DNA of 64,000 nt from Micromonospora coxensis (GCF_900090295.1 NZ_LT607753.1:3720001-3784000), one strand, 5' to 3'; shown: positions 53,012-62,121, numbered from the stretch's first letter. The notes: generated by a model not told the origin, from the letters alone. Made by a program: numbers and translations.

Positions 53012-53989
53012 GTGGACGACGGCGAGCACGGCACGCCCGGACGGCTGGCGCTCCCCGATCGGGGGTCGGCGGCCGACGGACGGGCGGGCGACGGCGTCGA
53101 TCGTGTCGTACCGGCCACGGATATGGCACCTGTCGATGCGTATGGTCCGATCCGTCCCCCGGCCGCCGATCCCACCACCGGCGATTCCCCACCGTCCGGC
53201 ACGCCGGCTCCCGGGCACCTGTCGCACATTTCGACGACACCGGATCGTCACCCGGAACCGACGGCTGAATCACTCTCCGTACGGGGCCTGGCCGCCCTGG
53301 CCCTGGCCCCGCCACTGCGGCTCGCGGTCGCCCGGCACGCCGTACCCCCGGGGTCGCCGGCCCGGACCGGGTGCGACGGCTGCGGCGCCTCGCTCCGCCT
53401 GGGTGGGCCCGGGTCCGGCCCGGCGGCCCGCTGTCCGCGCTGTCGGACCCGGATCGGGGCGCCGGCCGGCAGCGTGGAGGCCGGCCTGGCCGCCGCCCTG
53501 GCCGTGCTGGTGCTGCTCGACGCGCCGCTCGCCGAGCGCGCGGCCGTCGCGTGGTGGTTGGTCTGGGCGATTCCGCTGGTCCTGATCGACCTGGCCGTCC
53601 GCCGACTGCCCGACCGGTTCACCGCACCGGCCGCGGCGGGAGTGGTCGCGCTGCTCGCGGTGGCCGCGTCGACCGGGGCGGGATTCGAGCCGTGGCTGCG
53701 GGCGGTGGCGGCCGGCGTCGGGCTCGGGCTCGCGTTCGCCGCCACCACGCTGCTGCTCGGCCGGCGCGGCTTCGGCCTCGGCGACGCCAAGCTGGCGGTC
53801 GGCGTCGGCGCTCTGCTCGGCTGGTACGGCTGGCCGGTGCTGCTGGCCGGGGTGGTGCTGACGTTCGCGTTCTCGGCGGTGACCAGCCTCGGGCTGCTGC
53901 TCGCCAGGAAGGTGACCTGGTCGACCCACCTGCCCTTCGGCCCGTTCCTGGTCCTGGGCACCTGCGCCGCCCTCCTCCTCACCCCCTGA
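53012..53989 (+). CDS. Prepilin peptidase (A24) with N-terminal disordered and Cys4 regions
   Basis: About 325 aa from GTG 53012, with GGAGG nine bases upstream (GTG 52985 also in frame). The first 100 residues are disordered (Pro/Gly/Asp-rich). A Cys4 zinc-like knuckle follows (CDGCGASLR, ARCPRC). Then A24 aspartate protease membrane helices: WAIPLVLIDLAVRRLPD and FGLGDAKLAVGVGALLGW (GxGD-type). It processes the Tad prepilins and is divergent from the operon. Confidence 0.87.
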   Translation: MDDGEHGTPGRLALPDRGSAADGRAGDGVDRVVPATDMAPVDAYGPIRPPAADPTTGDSPPSGTPAPGHLSHISTTPDRHPEPTAESLSVRGLAALALAPPLRLAVARHAVPPGSPARTGCDGCGASLRLGGPGSGPAARCPRCRTRIGAPAGSVEAGLAAALAVLVLLDAPLAERAAVAWWLVWAIPLVLIDLAVRRLPDRFTAPAAAGVVALLAVAASTGAGFEPWLRAVAAGVGLGLAFAATTLLLGRRGFGLGDAKLAVGVGALLGWYGWPVLLAGVVLTFAFSAVTSLGLLLARKVTWSTHLPFGPFLVLGTCAALLLTP

Positions 53990-54125
53990 CCACCCACCAC
54001 CCACCCGCACGCACCCGCCGTGTGGGGCGGGCCGCGGGCCGCGGGCCCGGGAACTCGGGCCGATGTGCCCACCCCCAGCGCTTCACGCGGCCCCGCGGCA
54101 CCCAACCCCTGGCGCCCACCCGTGT

Positions 54126-54182
54126 TGATCAAGAGGTTTGCGTCCCTGGAGAGCGCTGTCCCGTGCCCAAACTTCTTGATCA
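54126..54182. repeat. Long intergenic palindrome between convergent genes
   Basis: Arms TGATCAAGAGGTTTG (54126-54140) and CAAACTTCTTGATCA (54168-54182) pair over 15 bp with one G-T wobble, around a 27-base loop. It lies between the peptidase (+) and PAP2 (-) genes. The right arm equals the general form seen in dispersed Micromonosporaceae repeats; this is from memory and unverified. Confidence 0.65.
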
Positions 54183-54244
54183 GCAACCGGGCCAGGGCTG
54201 GGCCGGATCGGGGCGGGGGCGGGGTGGGGGTACGGGCGGGGCGG

Positions 54245-54865
54245 TCAGCGGCGGTGGGCGGTGACGGGGAGTCGGGTGGTGCGGTCGGTGCGGCGATTCA
54301 GCAGGTCGGCGGTGGGGCGGGCGGCCAGGAGTGTGACGGTGAGCGTCGCCGCCGCGCCGAGGAGCAGCCCGGCGGCGACGTCGTGCGGGTAGTGCACGCC
54401 GACGAAGACCCGGGAGAGCGCGGCGAGCAGCGCCAGCGGTGCGGCGAGCAGCCCGAGCCGGCGGGAGCAGAGCAGCGTGGCCACGGCCAGCGCGCCGGCG
54501 ATGGTGGCGTGGTTGCTCGGGAAGGACCAGTCACCGGCCGGCGGGCACTGCGCGGCCACGATCCGGACGGCGTCGCGGCAGGGCCGGTCCTGGTCGAAGA
54601 CGGTCTTCAGCCCTTCGCTGCACCCGTAGGCGAGGACCACGGCGACCGGCGCGACCAGGGCGACGGCCCGTTCCGCCGGGCCGCCCCGGAGCAGCCGGGG
54701 CGCGGCGGCGAGCAGGAACAGCGCGCCGAGCAGCAGGATCGCACCCTCGGTGAAGTGCGCCGCGAACCACTGGACGGGTGTCGGGCTGTCGGACGCCACG
54801 TCGACGACGTCGCGGTACCACTCTACGCTGATGTCGGGAACGTCCGTCGTGCCGGTGTGATTCAT
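54245..54865 (-). CDS. PAP2-family phosphatase
   Basis: 206 aa from ATG 54865. Six hydrophobic segments. The catalytic PAP2 motifs are all present: TVFDQDRPC (KxxxxxxRP-like), SFPSNHATIAGA (PSGH-type) and SRVFVGVHYPHDVAAG (SRxxxxxHxxxD). It probably dephosphorylates undecaprenyl-diphosphate or another lipid phosphate at the membrane. Confidence 0.9.
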   Translation of the reverse strand: MNHTGTTDVPDISVEWYRDVVDVASDSPTPVQWFAAHFTEGAILLLGALFLLAAAPRLLRGGPAERAVALVAPVAVVLAYGCSEGLKTVFDQDRPCRDAVRIVAAQCPPAGDWSFPSNHATIAGALAVATLLCSRRLGLLAAPLALLAALSRVFVGVHYPHDVAAGLLLGAAATLTVTLLAARPTADLLNRRTDRTTRLPVTAHRR

Positions 54866-55033
54866 GTGTCACCTCGCCAAATGTTCATACCCCGTTCACC
54901 AGGGCCAAACGCTACGAATCACGGAGACCGGGCACATCGTGCGATGGTGAGGGTTTGCCCCTGACCTTCGTCTCAGCCAACTCACAGCCCGGGGCCGATT
55001 CGGCCCCCGCCGCGAGGGGGTAACGGGAGTGCC

Positions 55034-57388
55034 GTGCGCGACGACGAGAGCTGGCGGATCCGCCGTACCGACGCCGACCTGGACCGACTCGGCGAGACGG
55101 AGTCGCTCCTCGCGCTGGGCAACGGCTGGATCGGCTGGCGCGGCACCCTCGACGAGGGCGAGCCGGTCGAGATGCCCGGCAGCTACCTCAACGGCTTCCA
55201 CGAGCGGCGCGAGCTGACCTATCCCGAGGACGGGTACGCCTTCCCGCAGCACAGCGACACCGTGGTCAGCGCGCCCAACGCCGCCCTGGTCAAGCTCTGG
55301 GTGGCCGGCGAACCGCTGGACCTGCGCACCGGCACCCTGCGTACCCACGAACAGGTGCTGGACCTACGGGCCGGCGTGGTGGAACGACGGACCGAGTGGA
55401 TCTCGCCGGGCGGGCACGGGGTACGCGTGCGCAGCACCCGGCTGGTCTCGCTGCCCCGGCACGCGGTCGCCGCCGTCCGGTACGAGGTGGAACCGCTCGG
55501 CGACGACCCGGTGCCGCTCCGGGTCTGCTCGGACGTGCAGGCCAACGAGCGGGTGCCGGAACGCGGCGACGACCCGCGCGCCGCCACGGTCGTCCACGAC
55601 CCGTTGACCGCCGAGGCCCGCCGCTCCGACGGCTGCTCCGGGGTGCTGGTCCACCGCACCGGGCGCAGCGCCCAGCGGGTCGCCGTCGCGGTGACCCACG
55701 AGACGGAGCCGCCGGACGGTTTCACCACCTCCGACGACTGCACCCCGGACCGGCTGCGGCTGACCGTCGAGGGCCGGCTGCGTCCCGGCGACCGGCTGCG
55801 GATCACCAAGTTCGCCGCGTACGAGTGCGCGCCGGTCGACGGGACCCCGCCGGACGCGCTGGCCGACCTGGTCGCCGCCGAGGCCGCCGACGCGAGGGAG
55901 CACGGCTTCGACGCCCTCCTCGCCGACCAGCGGGCCGCCCTCGACGCGCTCTGGACGACCGCCGACGTGGAACTCGACGGCGACCCGGAACTCCAGCAGG
56001 CCGTCCGGTTCGCCGTGTTCCACCTGCTCCAGGCCGGCCGGCCCGACGGTGACCGGACCATCCCGGCGAAGGGCCTCACCGGCAACGGCTACGACGGCCA
56101 CGTCCTGTGGGACACCGAGAGCTACGTGCTGCCGGTGCTGACGTACCTGGCGCCGGAGGTCACCCGCTCGGCGCTGCGCTGGCGGCACGCCCACCTGCCC
56201 GAGGCCCGGGAACGCGCCGCCGAGCTGCGGCTGCCCGGGGCCACCTTCCCGTGGCGGACCATCGCCGGCCGGGAGTGCTCCGGCTACTGGCCCGCCGGCA
56301 CCGCCGCCCTGCACGTCAACGCCGACATCGCCGACGCCGTGCTGCGCTACGTCGCGGCCACCGGCGACGAGGAGTTCGTCGGCGAGGCGGGGCTGGAGCT
56401 GCTGGTGGAGACCGCGCGGCTCTGGCACGGCTTCGGGCACTGGTCGGACGACGGCGCCTTTCACGTCACCGGCGTCACCGGCCCCGACGAGTACGCCGCC
56501 CTGGTCGACGACAACCTCTTCACGAACCTGATGGTCCGGCGCAACCTGCGCGGCGCCGCCGACGCCGCCGAGCGGCACCCGGTACGCGCCGCCGAGTTGG
56601 GTGTCGAGGCCGCCGAGATCGCCGGCTGGCGGGCCGCCGCCGACGCGGTCGCCGTCCCGTACGACCGCAAGCGCGGCGTGCACCAGCAGGCGGCCGGCTT
56701 CACCGAGCAGCCCGAGTGGGACTTCGCCGCGCTGACCGACGACGACTACCCGCTGCTGCTGCACTTCCCCTACCTGGAGCTGTACCGCAAGCAGGTGGTC
56801 AAGCAGGCCGACCTGGTGCTGGCCATGCAGCGCTGCCCGGGCGAGTTCACCGCCGAGGAGAAGGCCCGCAACTTCGCCTACTACGAGGCCCGTACCGTCC
56901 GCGACTCGTCGCTCTCCGCCGGCTCGCAGGCGGTGCTCGCCGCCGAGGTCGGGCACCTGGACCTGGCGTACGACCTGTTCGCCGAGGCGGCCCTGCACGA
57001 CCTGGCCGACCTGGGCGACAAGACCACCGACGGGCTGCACCTGGCCGCCCTCGCCGGCGCCTGGACCGCGGTGGTGGAGGGCTTCGGCGGGCTGCGCGAC
57101 GACCGGGGCGACCTGTCGTTCGCGCCCCGGCTGCCGGCCCGGATCCGCCGGCTCGCATTCAGCCTGCGCTGGCGCGGGCAGCGGCTGCGGGTCACCCTCA
57201 CCCGCGACGAGGCCCGCTACGAGCTGCCCGACGACCCGGACGGCACCGTGGAGCTGCGCCATTCCGGTGAGCCGGTACGCGTCACCGGCGCCGCCCCGGT
57301 CACCCTGCCCATGCCCCCGGTCCCCGATCCCGGCCCCGAGCCCCCGTCACCCCCCGGCCGCCGCCCCCACCCCCGCAGCACCCCCTGA
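55034..57388 (+). CDS. Glycoside hydrolase family 65 protein (disaccharide phosphorylase-like)
   Basis: 784 aa from GTG 55034, with GGGAG upstream. GH65 enzymes cleave or phosphorolyse maltose, trehalose or kojibiose. N-terminal beta-sandwich begins ESLLALGNGWIGWRGTLDEG. The catalytic acid is Glu486 in GVTGPDEYAAL, and KQVVKQADLVLAMQ is a GH65 C-terminal motif. The Pro-rich end (about 25 residues) is an unusual tail. Exact substrate is not decidable. Confidence 0.93.
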   Translation: MRDDESWRIRRTDADLDRLGETESLLALGNGWIGWRGTLDEGEPVEMPGSYLNGFHERRELTYPEDGYAFPQHSDTVVSAPNAALVKLWVAGEPLDLRTGTLRTHEQVLDLRAGVVERRTEWISPGGHGVRVRSTRLVSLPRHAVAAVRYEVEPLGDDPVPLRVCSDVQANERVPERGDDPRAATVVHDPLTAEARRSDGCSGVLVHRTGRSAQRVAVAVTHETEPPDGFTTSDDCTPDRLRLTVEGRLRPGDRLRITKFAAYECAPVDGTPPDALADLVAAEAADAREHGFDALLADQRAALDALWTTADVELDGDPELQQAVRFAVFHLLQAGRPDGDRTIPAKGLTGNGYDGHVLWDTESYVLPVLTYLAPEVTRSALRWRHAHLPEARERAAELRLPGATFPWRTIAGRECSGYWPAGTAALHVNADIADAVLRYVAATGDEEFVGEAGLELLVETARLWHGFGHWSDDGAFHVTGVTGPDEYAALVDDNLFTNLMVRRNLRGAADAAERHPVRAAELGVEAAEIAGWRAAADAVAVPYDRKRGVHQQAAGFTEQPEWDFAALTDDDYPLLLHFPYLELYRKQVVKQADLVLAMQRCPGEFTAEEKARNFAYYEARTVRDSSLSAGSQAVLAAEVGHLDLAYDLFAEAALHDLADLGDKTTDGLHLAALAGAWTAVVEGFGGLRDDRGDLSFAPRLPARIRRLAFSLRWRGQRLRVTLTRDEARYELPDDPDGTVELRHSGEPVRVTGAAPVTLPMPPVPDPGPEPPSPPGRRPHPRSTP

Positions 57389-57458
57389 CCCCCCCACCCC
57401 GTCACCCACCCCCCCACCCCCACAGCGCCGCCGCCGCGCGCCCGCGCCCTCCGCTGCG

Positions 57459-57520
57459 CGCACTTTCAGAGAAGGCGTGGCTATTCGCGAAGGAATACGC
57501 ACTCTTTCTCTGAAAGTGCG
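57459..57520. repeat. Nested intergenic palindrome
   Basis: Arms CGCACTTTCAGAGAA (57459-57473) and TTCTCTGAAAGTGCG (57506-57520) are a perfect 15-bp inverted repeat. TATTC/GAATA (57482-57486, 57493-57497) is nested inside. It is less GC-rich than its surroundings. It follows the GH65 gene and precedes the GNAT gene, so it may end transcription or be a dispersed repeat. Confidence 0.7.
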
Positions 57521-57580
57521 ACGGCTGGGGGCACGACGTCGGCGCGATCTTGGACGGGGGGTGGTGGGTAGGGTGGGTGG

Positions 57581-58066
57581 GTGAGGGGGTTGGAGCGGCT
57601 CGGTGCAGGTCACGCGGACGCGGTGTTGCGGTTCGAGCGGGAGAACCGGGCGTGGTTCGCGCGTACGGTGCCGGACCGGGGCGACGACTACTTCACCGGC
57701 TTCGCGGCCCGGCACGCGGCGCTCCTCGCCGAGCAGGCCACCGGCGGGTGCCACTTCCACGTCCTGGTCGACGACGACGGCGAGGTGCTCGGCCGGTTCA
57801 ACCTGGTCGACGTCGCCGACGGCAGCGCCGAGCTGGGCTACCGGGTCGCCGAGCGGGCCGCCGGGCGCGGCCTCGCCACCGCCGGCGTACGGCAGGTCTG
57901 CGACCTGGCCCGGGACGAGTACGGCCTGACCCGGCTCACCGCCGAGACCACGCGCGACAACCCGGGCTCACTGGCCGTGCTGCGCCGTGCCGGCTTCACC
58001 CCGGTCGGCGAGGTGCTGCTCGACGGGCGGCCGGGGCTGCGCCACGTCAGGGAGCTGACCGGCTGA
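57581..58066 (+). CDS. GNAT-family N-acetyltransferase
   Basis: 161 aa from GTG 57581. RimJ/RimL-type fold: VLRFERENRAWFARTVP, LGYRVAERAAGRGLATAGV (acetyl-CoA loop RGLATAG), TTRDNPGSLAVLRRAGF. It acetylates an amine; RimJ-like substrates are N-termini, but the target here is unknown. Its last 20 bases overlap the convergent zinc-ribbon gene. Confidence 0.9.
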   Translation: MRGLERLGAGHADAVLRFERENRAWFARTVPDRGDDYFTGFAARHAALLAEQATGGCHFHVLVDDDGEVLGRFNLVDVADGSAELGYRVAERAAGRGLATAGVRQVCDLARDEYGLTRLTAETTRDNPGSLAVLRRAGFTPVGEVLLDGRPGLRHVRELTG

Positions 58067-58517
58067 CCCCGCCGTCCATCCGCTCCAGGACGGCCTCCAG
58101 CGCCTCGAAGGCGTACGCCCAGTTGTGGCACTTGAAGCTGCGCAGGCCCTCGATCGGGGTGTGGCAGTCCACGCAGTGCACCCCGGCGATGGAGTCCGGC
58201 ACCTCGGTGTTGACGTACTTGCGCTCGCCGAGGATGACCGTGGCGACCATCGCCCGGTCGTGTACGCCCTTCAGCGCCGAGGAGACGATGTCCAACCAGG
58301 TCTGCCGCCGGCCGCACTTGGGGCAGTCCGGCTCGTCCCCGCTCACCCACAGCGGGGCGCCGATGCTGCGCGCCGGCATGCCGAGCAGCTTCTCGATCCG
58401 GCGTACGTCGTGCTCCGGGGTGACCCAGCGGTGCCGGCCGGGCAGTGAGGCGGGCGAGTCGTACACGGCGCGGAACAGCACCGGGTCGACCTCGACGGTC
58501 TCCCGTGGACGGCTCAT
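58047..58517 (-). CDS. Hypothetical protein with CxxC zinc-ribbon motifs
   Basis: 156 aa from ATG 58517. CPKCGRRQT and CVDCHTPIEG could bind a zinc ion; one further Cys (FKCHNW) follows. GRHRWVTPEHDVRRIEKLLG at the N-terminus. No known enzyme family recognised. It overlaps the convergent GNAT gene by 20 bases, so their transcripts would be antisense. Confidence 0.75.
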   Translation of the reverse strand: MSRPRETVEVDPVLFRAVYDSPASLPGRHRWVTPEHDVRRIEKLLGMPARSIGAPLWVSGDEPDCPKCGRRQTWLDIVSSALKGVHDRAMVATVILGERKYVNTEVPDSIAGVHCVDCHTPIEGLRSFKCHNWAYAFEALEAVLERMDGGVSRSAP

Positions 58518-58661
58518 CGCGTACCTCCTCCTCGGCGGTCGGTGCCCTCGTCGTACCGCCGGAGCGCCCGGCGCGCAGCCGGATCACCGACACGACGGGT
58601 CAGCGTAACGTCGCTGCGGGTGCTAGACATGCAGGCGCGACCGACAGGGAGGGGAGTGCCG

Positions 58662-59444
58662 GTGACCGCGCCGACCGATGCGGAGCACGCGCCGAACGTG
58701 GCCCGGATGTACGACTACTTCCTGGGCGGCTGCCACAACTTCGCGGCCGACCGGGCCGCCGCCGAGAAGATCCTGGAGATCTTCCCGGACACCGGCATCG
58801 CCGCCCAGGCCAACCGCCACTTCCTGCGCCGGGCCGTGCGCCACGCCGCCGAGCAGGGGATCCGCCAGTTCCTCGACATCGGCGCGGGGCTGCCCACCCA
58901 GGGCAACGTGCACGAGATCGTCCGCCAGGTCGCACCCGACTCGCGGGTGGTCTACGTCGACCACGACCCGGTCGCCGTCGCGTACGCCAAGCGGCTGCTG
59001 CCGACCGACGACCGCACCGTCGTCGTCCGCGCCGACCTGCGCCGCCCCGACGAGCTGCTGGCCCACCCCGACGTGCGGGCCGCCGTCGACCTCGGCCGGC
59101 CGGTGGCGGTGCTGCTGGTCGCGGTGCTGCACTTCGTCACCGACGCCGAGGACCCGTACGCCGCGGTCGCCCGGCTGCGCGACGCCACCGTCCCCGGCAG
59201 CCAACTGGTGCTCTCCCACCTCACCATGGACGGCGCGCCGCCGCTGCCGGCGCAGCAGGGGCAGGCCGTCTACCGGCGCAGCAGTGCCCCGCTGGTGCCC
59301 CGCACCCACGCCGACGTGCTGCGCTTCCTCGACGGGTACGACCTGGTCGAGCCGGGCCTGGTCCCGGTGGCGGAGTGGCGGCCGGACGGCGAGCCGCAGG
59401 AGCGCATCTCGCACGGCTACGGCGGGGTCGGCGTCCGCCGCTGA
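58662..59444 (+). CDS. DUF574 (SAM-dependent methyltransferase) protein
   Basis: About 260 aa from GTG 58662, with GGGAGGGGAG upstream; ATG 58629 is an alternative. DUF574 signature: ARMYDYFLGG, FLDIGAGLPTQGNVHE, VVYVDHDPVAVAYAKRLL. The length is typical (about 260-270 aa). These methyltransferases are numerous in actinomycetes and mostly uncharacterised. Confidence 0.9.
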   Translation: MTAPTDAEHAPNVARMYDYFLGGCHNFAADRAAAEKILEIFPDTGIAAQANRHFLRRAVRHAAEQGIRQFLDIGAGLPTQGNVHEIVRQVAPDSRVVYVDHDPVAVAYAKRLLPTDDRTVVVRADLRRPDELLAHPDVRAAVDLGRPVAVLLVAVLHFVTDAEDPYAAVARLRDATVPGSQLVLSHLTMDGAPPLPAQQGQAVYRRSSAPLVPRTHADVLRFLDGYDLVEPGLVPVAEWRPDGEPQERISHGYGGVGVRR

Positions 59445-59634
59445 TCCGGCGGGCCGGAAAACCTCCCCTTTTCGACACCTGCCCGGACGCGCGGCGAGCT
59501 GGTGTGATTCGTGTCGGGCGTCGTCGGCCTCGTCCTCCGGCCTCGTCGCCCTGGCGTGCCCGCAGCTGCACGCTGTCACCGTCGTCGGGCCCCGATCGAC
59601 CAGGGGCGCGACGCGCAGGAGGAAACAGGGGGGT

Positions 59635-59673
59635 GTGCCCTCCGGGCCGCGTGGGGCGCGACCCGGAGGGCAC
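59635..59673. terminator. Hairpin before the FHA gene end
   Basis: Perfect 12-bp stem (59635-59646 GTGCCCTCCGGG with 59662-59673 CCCGGAGGGCAC) with a 15-base loop, eight bases past the stop of the FHA gene on the minus strand. It probably ends the kinase-FHA transcript. Confidence 0.7.
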
Positions 59674-59680
59674 GCGCACG

Positions 59681-60262
59681 TCAGGCCCCGGTCGCACCCC
59701 GGCGGACCGCCTCGCCGGCCAGCCGGGACCGCCGCCGCTCGTCGTTGCTGACCAGCCCGAACTTGTCGTACAGGTTGGTCAGGTGCTTCTTCACCGCGCT
59801 CTCGCTGACCCCGAGCGCGGTGGCCAGCGCCCGGACCGTCGGCGGCTCCGGGAAGGCGGTCCCACCGGAGACGTACGGGCGGCAGAGCACCTCGATCAGC
59901 TCCTGCTCGCGCCGGGTCAGCGTCGGGGCCGGCGGCGGTGGCTCCACCCCGACCGTGCGGGTGCCGGTGAGCTGGGGCGCGTGGAACACCAGCCGGGCCG
60001 GGCCGATCTCCACCCGGTCGCCGTGCCGCAACAGCCGCGCCTCGCGCACCGGCAGGCCGTTGACCGTGGTGCCGTTGGTGCTGCCCAGGTCACGGATGGT
60101 CCAGCCGGACGGGAAGCGTTCCACGAGCGCGTGCAGCCGGGAGACCAGCTTGCTGTCGACGGTCACCTCGTTGCCGGGGGCCCGGCCGATGGTCAGCGCG
60201 TCGGCGGTCAGCGGCACCAGCCGGACGCCGCCCACCCCGTGGACCTCGAAGTAGCCCCCCAT
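59681..60262 (-). CDS. FHA-domain protein with C-terminal HTH
   Basis: 193 aa from ATG 60262, sharing its first base with the kinase stop (TGATG). Residues 20-95 are an FHA domain: IGRAPGNEVTVDSKLVSRLH, LGSTNGTTVNG. FHA domains bind phosphothreonine. The C-terminal part (110-180) is helix-turn-helix: LTRREQELIEVLC and VRALATALGVSESAVKKHLT. Tight coupling to the kinase suggests that it reads the kinase output and binds DNA; inferred. Confidence 0.88.
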   Translation of the reverse strand: MGGYFEVHGVGGVRLVPLTADALTIGRAPGNEVTVDSKLVSRLHALVERFPSGWTIRDLGSTNGTTVNGLPVREARLLRHGDRVEIGPARLVFHAPQLTGTRTVGVEPPPPAPTLTRREQELIEVLCRPYVSGGTAFPEPPTVRALATALGVSESAVKKHLTNLYDKFGLVSNDERRRSRLAGEAVRRGATGA

Positions 60263-62067
60263 CACCGGTCGCAGTACGGCTCGGTGGTGGCCGAGGTGGC
60301 CGCCTTCGTCCGGTCGGCGGTCACCGTCGCCGACGCGGTGGTGCAGCCGCCCGCCGACCGGTGCGGCTCGGTCCACAGCTCGTACGGCTGCCCGACCGCG
60401 CGCTGGCGGAGCACCGGCCGGTCGGCCCGCACCGCCAGGTCGACCGTCCAGGTGCCGCCGTCGACGGCGACGTTGTCCCGGTACTGCTTCCACACCCAGA
60501 CGTACGCCATGGTCGCCCGGCAGCTCGGCGACCAGTACTGCTTGACCGAGATCGCCTTCAGGCCGCCCGCGTGCCCGTAGGCGGACGCGCCGACCTGGTA
60601 GGCGTCGGCGTAGCAGGGGCCGGGCGGGGCGTCGTCCCGACTGGCCCGGCGCGGCTGGGCGACGCCGGTGAGGGTCGTCGACACCGGCCGGCCGGCAGCG
60701 GTCAGCTCCAGCGACGCCCGGATCGGGCCGGCGGACCGCGGGACGGCGACCAGCCGCACCTCGCAGCGGCCACCCGGCCCCACCGGTCCGGGGCTGCATC
60801 CGTCGCGGACGATCCGCAGGTCCGCCCGGGACGGCCCGCTCAGCGTCACCCCGGTCACCCGGACCGGCCGGTCGTCGCGGTTGCGCACCGACACCACCTG
60901 CTCGTCGGACTCGGCGTAGAGCTCCAGCTCGCCGAGGGCCAGGGTGACCGGCAACTGCACCGGGGCGGGCGTCGGCACGGCCTGGGAGTAGCCGGTGGCG
61001 AGCACCGCCGCCAGCGCGGTGAGCAGCCCGAACGCGCGCAGCAGCGCGCGCGGGCGTACCCGGGGCGGCCGGCGCTCGACGGTGGCCGACAGCGCCAGGG
61101 CGGCGTGGCGGCGGTCGGTCAGCGACAGCGACGCGGCGGCGCCGCCCGGCTCGTCCGCCGCCGGCCCGGCGGCGTCGCCCCCGCCGAGGACGAACGGGGT
61201 GACCGGCACCCCGGCCGCCGCCTGCGCCGCACGCAGCTCGTCGGCGAACTCGGCGGCCGTCGCGGGCCGCCGCGCCGGGTCCTTGGCCATCGCCCGCTCC
61301 AGCGCCGCGCACACCCCCTCGGGTACGCCGTCCGCGCGCAGGTCCGGCACCGGATCGACGGCGACGCGGCGCAGCAGCGACTCCAGCGACTCGCCGGCGG
61401 CGGGAGCGAAGGCGGGCGTGCCGTGGATCCAGTGCAGCACCGTCGAGGCGAGCGCGTAGACGTCCGCGGCGACCGAGGCCGGCGCGCCGCGCAGCACCTC
61501 CGGCGCGGCGTGCAGCACGCTGGCGGTGATCCTGCCCCGGGGGTCGGTGCGGTCCGCCGAACAGGGGCGGGCCTGCCCGAAGTCGGCCAGCTTCGGCTCG
61601 CCGTACCCGGAGATCAGGATGTTCTCGGGTTTCACGTCGCGGTGCAGCACACCGGCCCGGTGCGCGGTCTCCAGCGCGCCGGCCACGCTGATCCCACCGG
61701 CGACGGCCTCCCGCCAGTCGCCGGCCGCCCCGCCGCGCAGCCGGTCACCGAGCGAGCCACCCTCCTCGTACGCCATGAGCAGGTACGGATTGCCGGCGGC
61801 GGTGCGACCGGCCTGGTGCAGGGTGACGATGTGCGGATGGCCGGAGAGCCGACCCAGCGTCCGCAGTTCCCGCTCGAAGCGGGTGCGGGACGGGCCGTGC
61901 CAGTCGGCGGCGAGCACCTTGACCGCCACCCAGCGGGAGAAGGTCGGCTGCCAGGCCCGGTAGACGACGCCGAAGCCGCCCCGCCCGACCTCGACGGCAT
62001 CGGTGCAGCCGTCCACCCCGAGTACGGGGTGCGGGCTCTGCTCGACCGACTGCTCGCTGTGGACCAT
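60262..62067 (-). CDS. Membrane Ser/Thr protein kinase with extracellular sensor
   Basis: 601 aa from ATG 62067. Kinase domain: GRGGFGVVYRAW, Lys50 in VAVKVL, Asp144 in HRDVKPENILI, and Asp162 in DFGQ. It ends near 285. A membrane helix is at about 343-360, and the extracellular part has Ig-like and C-terminal Cys-rich segments (CEVRLVAVP, PGPCYADAY, WSPSCRAT). A PknB-like receptor kinase; ligand unknown. It starts the operon and overlaps the FHA gene. Confidence 0.92.
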   Translation of the reverse strand: MVHSEQSVEQSPHPVLGVDGCTDAVEVGRGGFGVVYRAWQPTFSRWVAVKVLAADWHGPSRTRFERELRTLGRLSGHPHIVTLHQAGRTAAGNPYLLMAYEEGGSLGDRLRGGAAGDWREAVAGGISVAGALETAHRAGVLHRDVKPENILISGYGEPKLADFGQARPCSADRTDPRGRITASVLHAAPEVLRGAPASVAADVYALASTVLHWIHGTPAFAPAAGESLESLLRRVAVDPVPDLRADGVPEGVCAALERAMAKDPARRPATAAEFADELRAAQAAAGVPVTPFVLGGGDAAGPAADEPGGAAASLSLTDRRHAALALSATVERRPPRVRPRALLRAFGLLTALAAVLATGYSQAVPTPAPVQLPVTLALGELELYAESDEQVVSVRNRDDRPVRVTGVTLSGPSRADLRIVRDGCSPGPVGPGGRCEVRLVAVPRSAGPIRASLELTAAGRPVSTTLTGVAQPRRASRDDAPPGPCYADAYQVGASAYGHAGGLKAISVKQYWSPSCRATMAYVWVWKQYRDNVAVDGGTWTVDLAVRADRPVLRQRAVGQPYELWTEPHRSAGGCTTASATVTADRTKAATSATTEPYCDR

Positions 62068-62121
62068 CGCCGCTGAATGCTACCGATGGCCCGCGACATC
62101 GCCGTCAGCCGTTCGTGCCCC

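Noticed and set aside
53248-54186. Open frame antisense to prepilin peptidase
   Set aside because: Composition is Ala/Pro/Ser/Thr without a fold, and the GxGD and Cys4 motifs are on the plus strand.
55364-57262. Open frame antisense to GH65 gene
   Set aside because: Low-complexity Gly/Val/Arg translation; the sense GH65 motifs (Glu486 in GPDEY) are clear.
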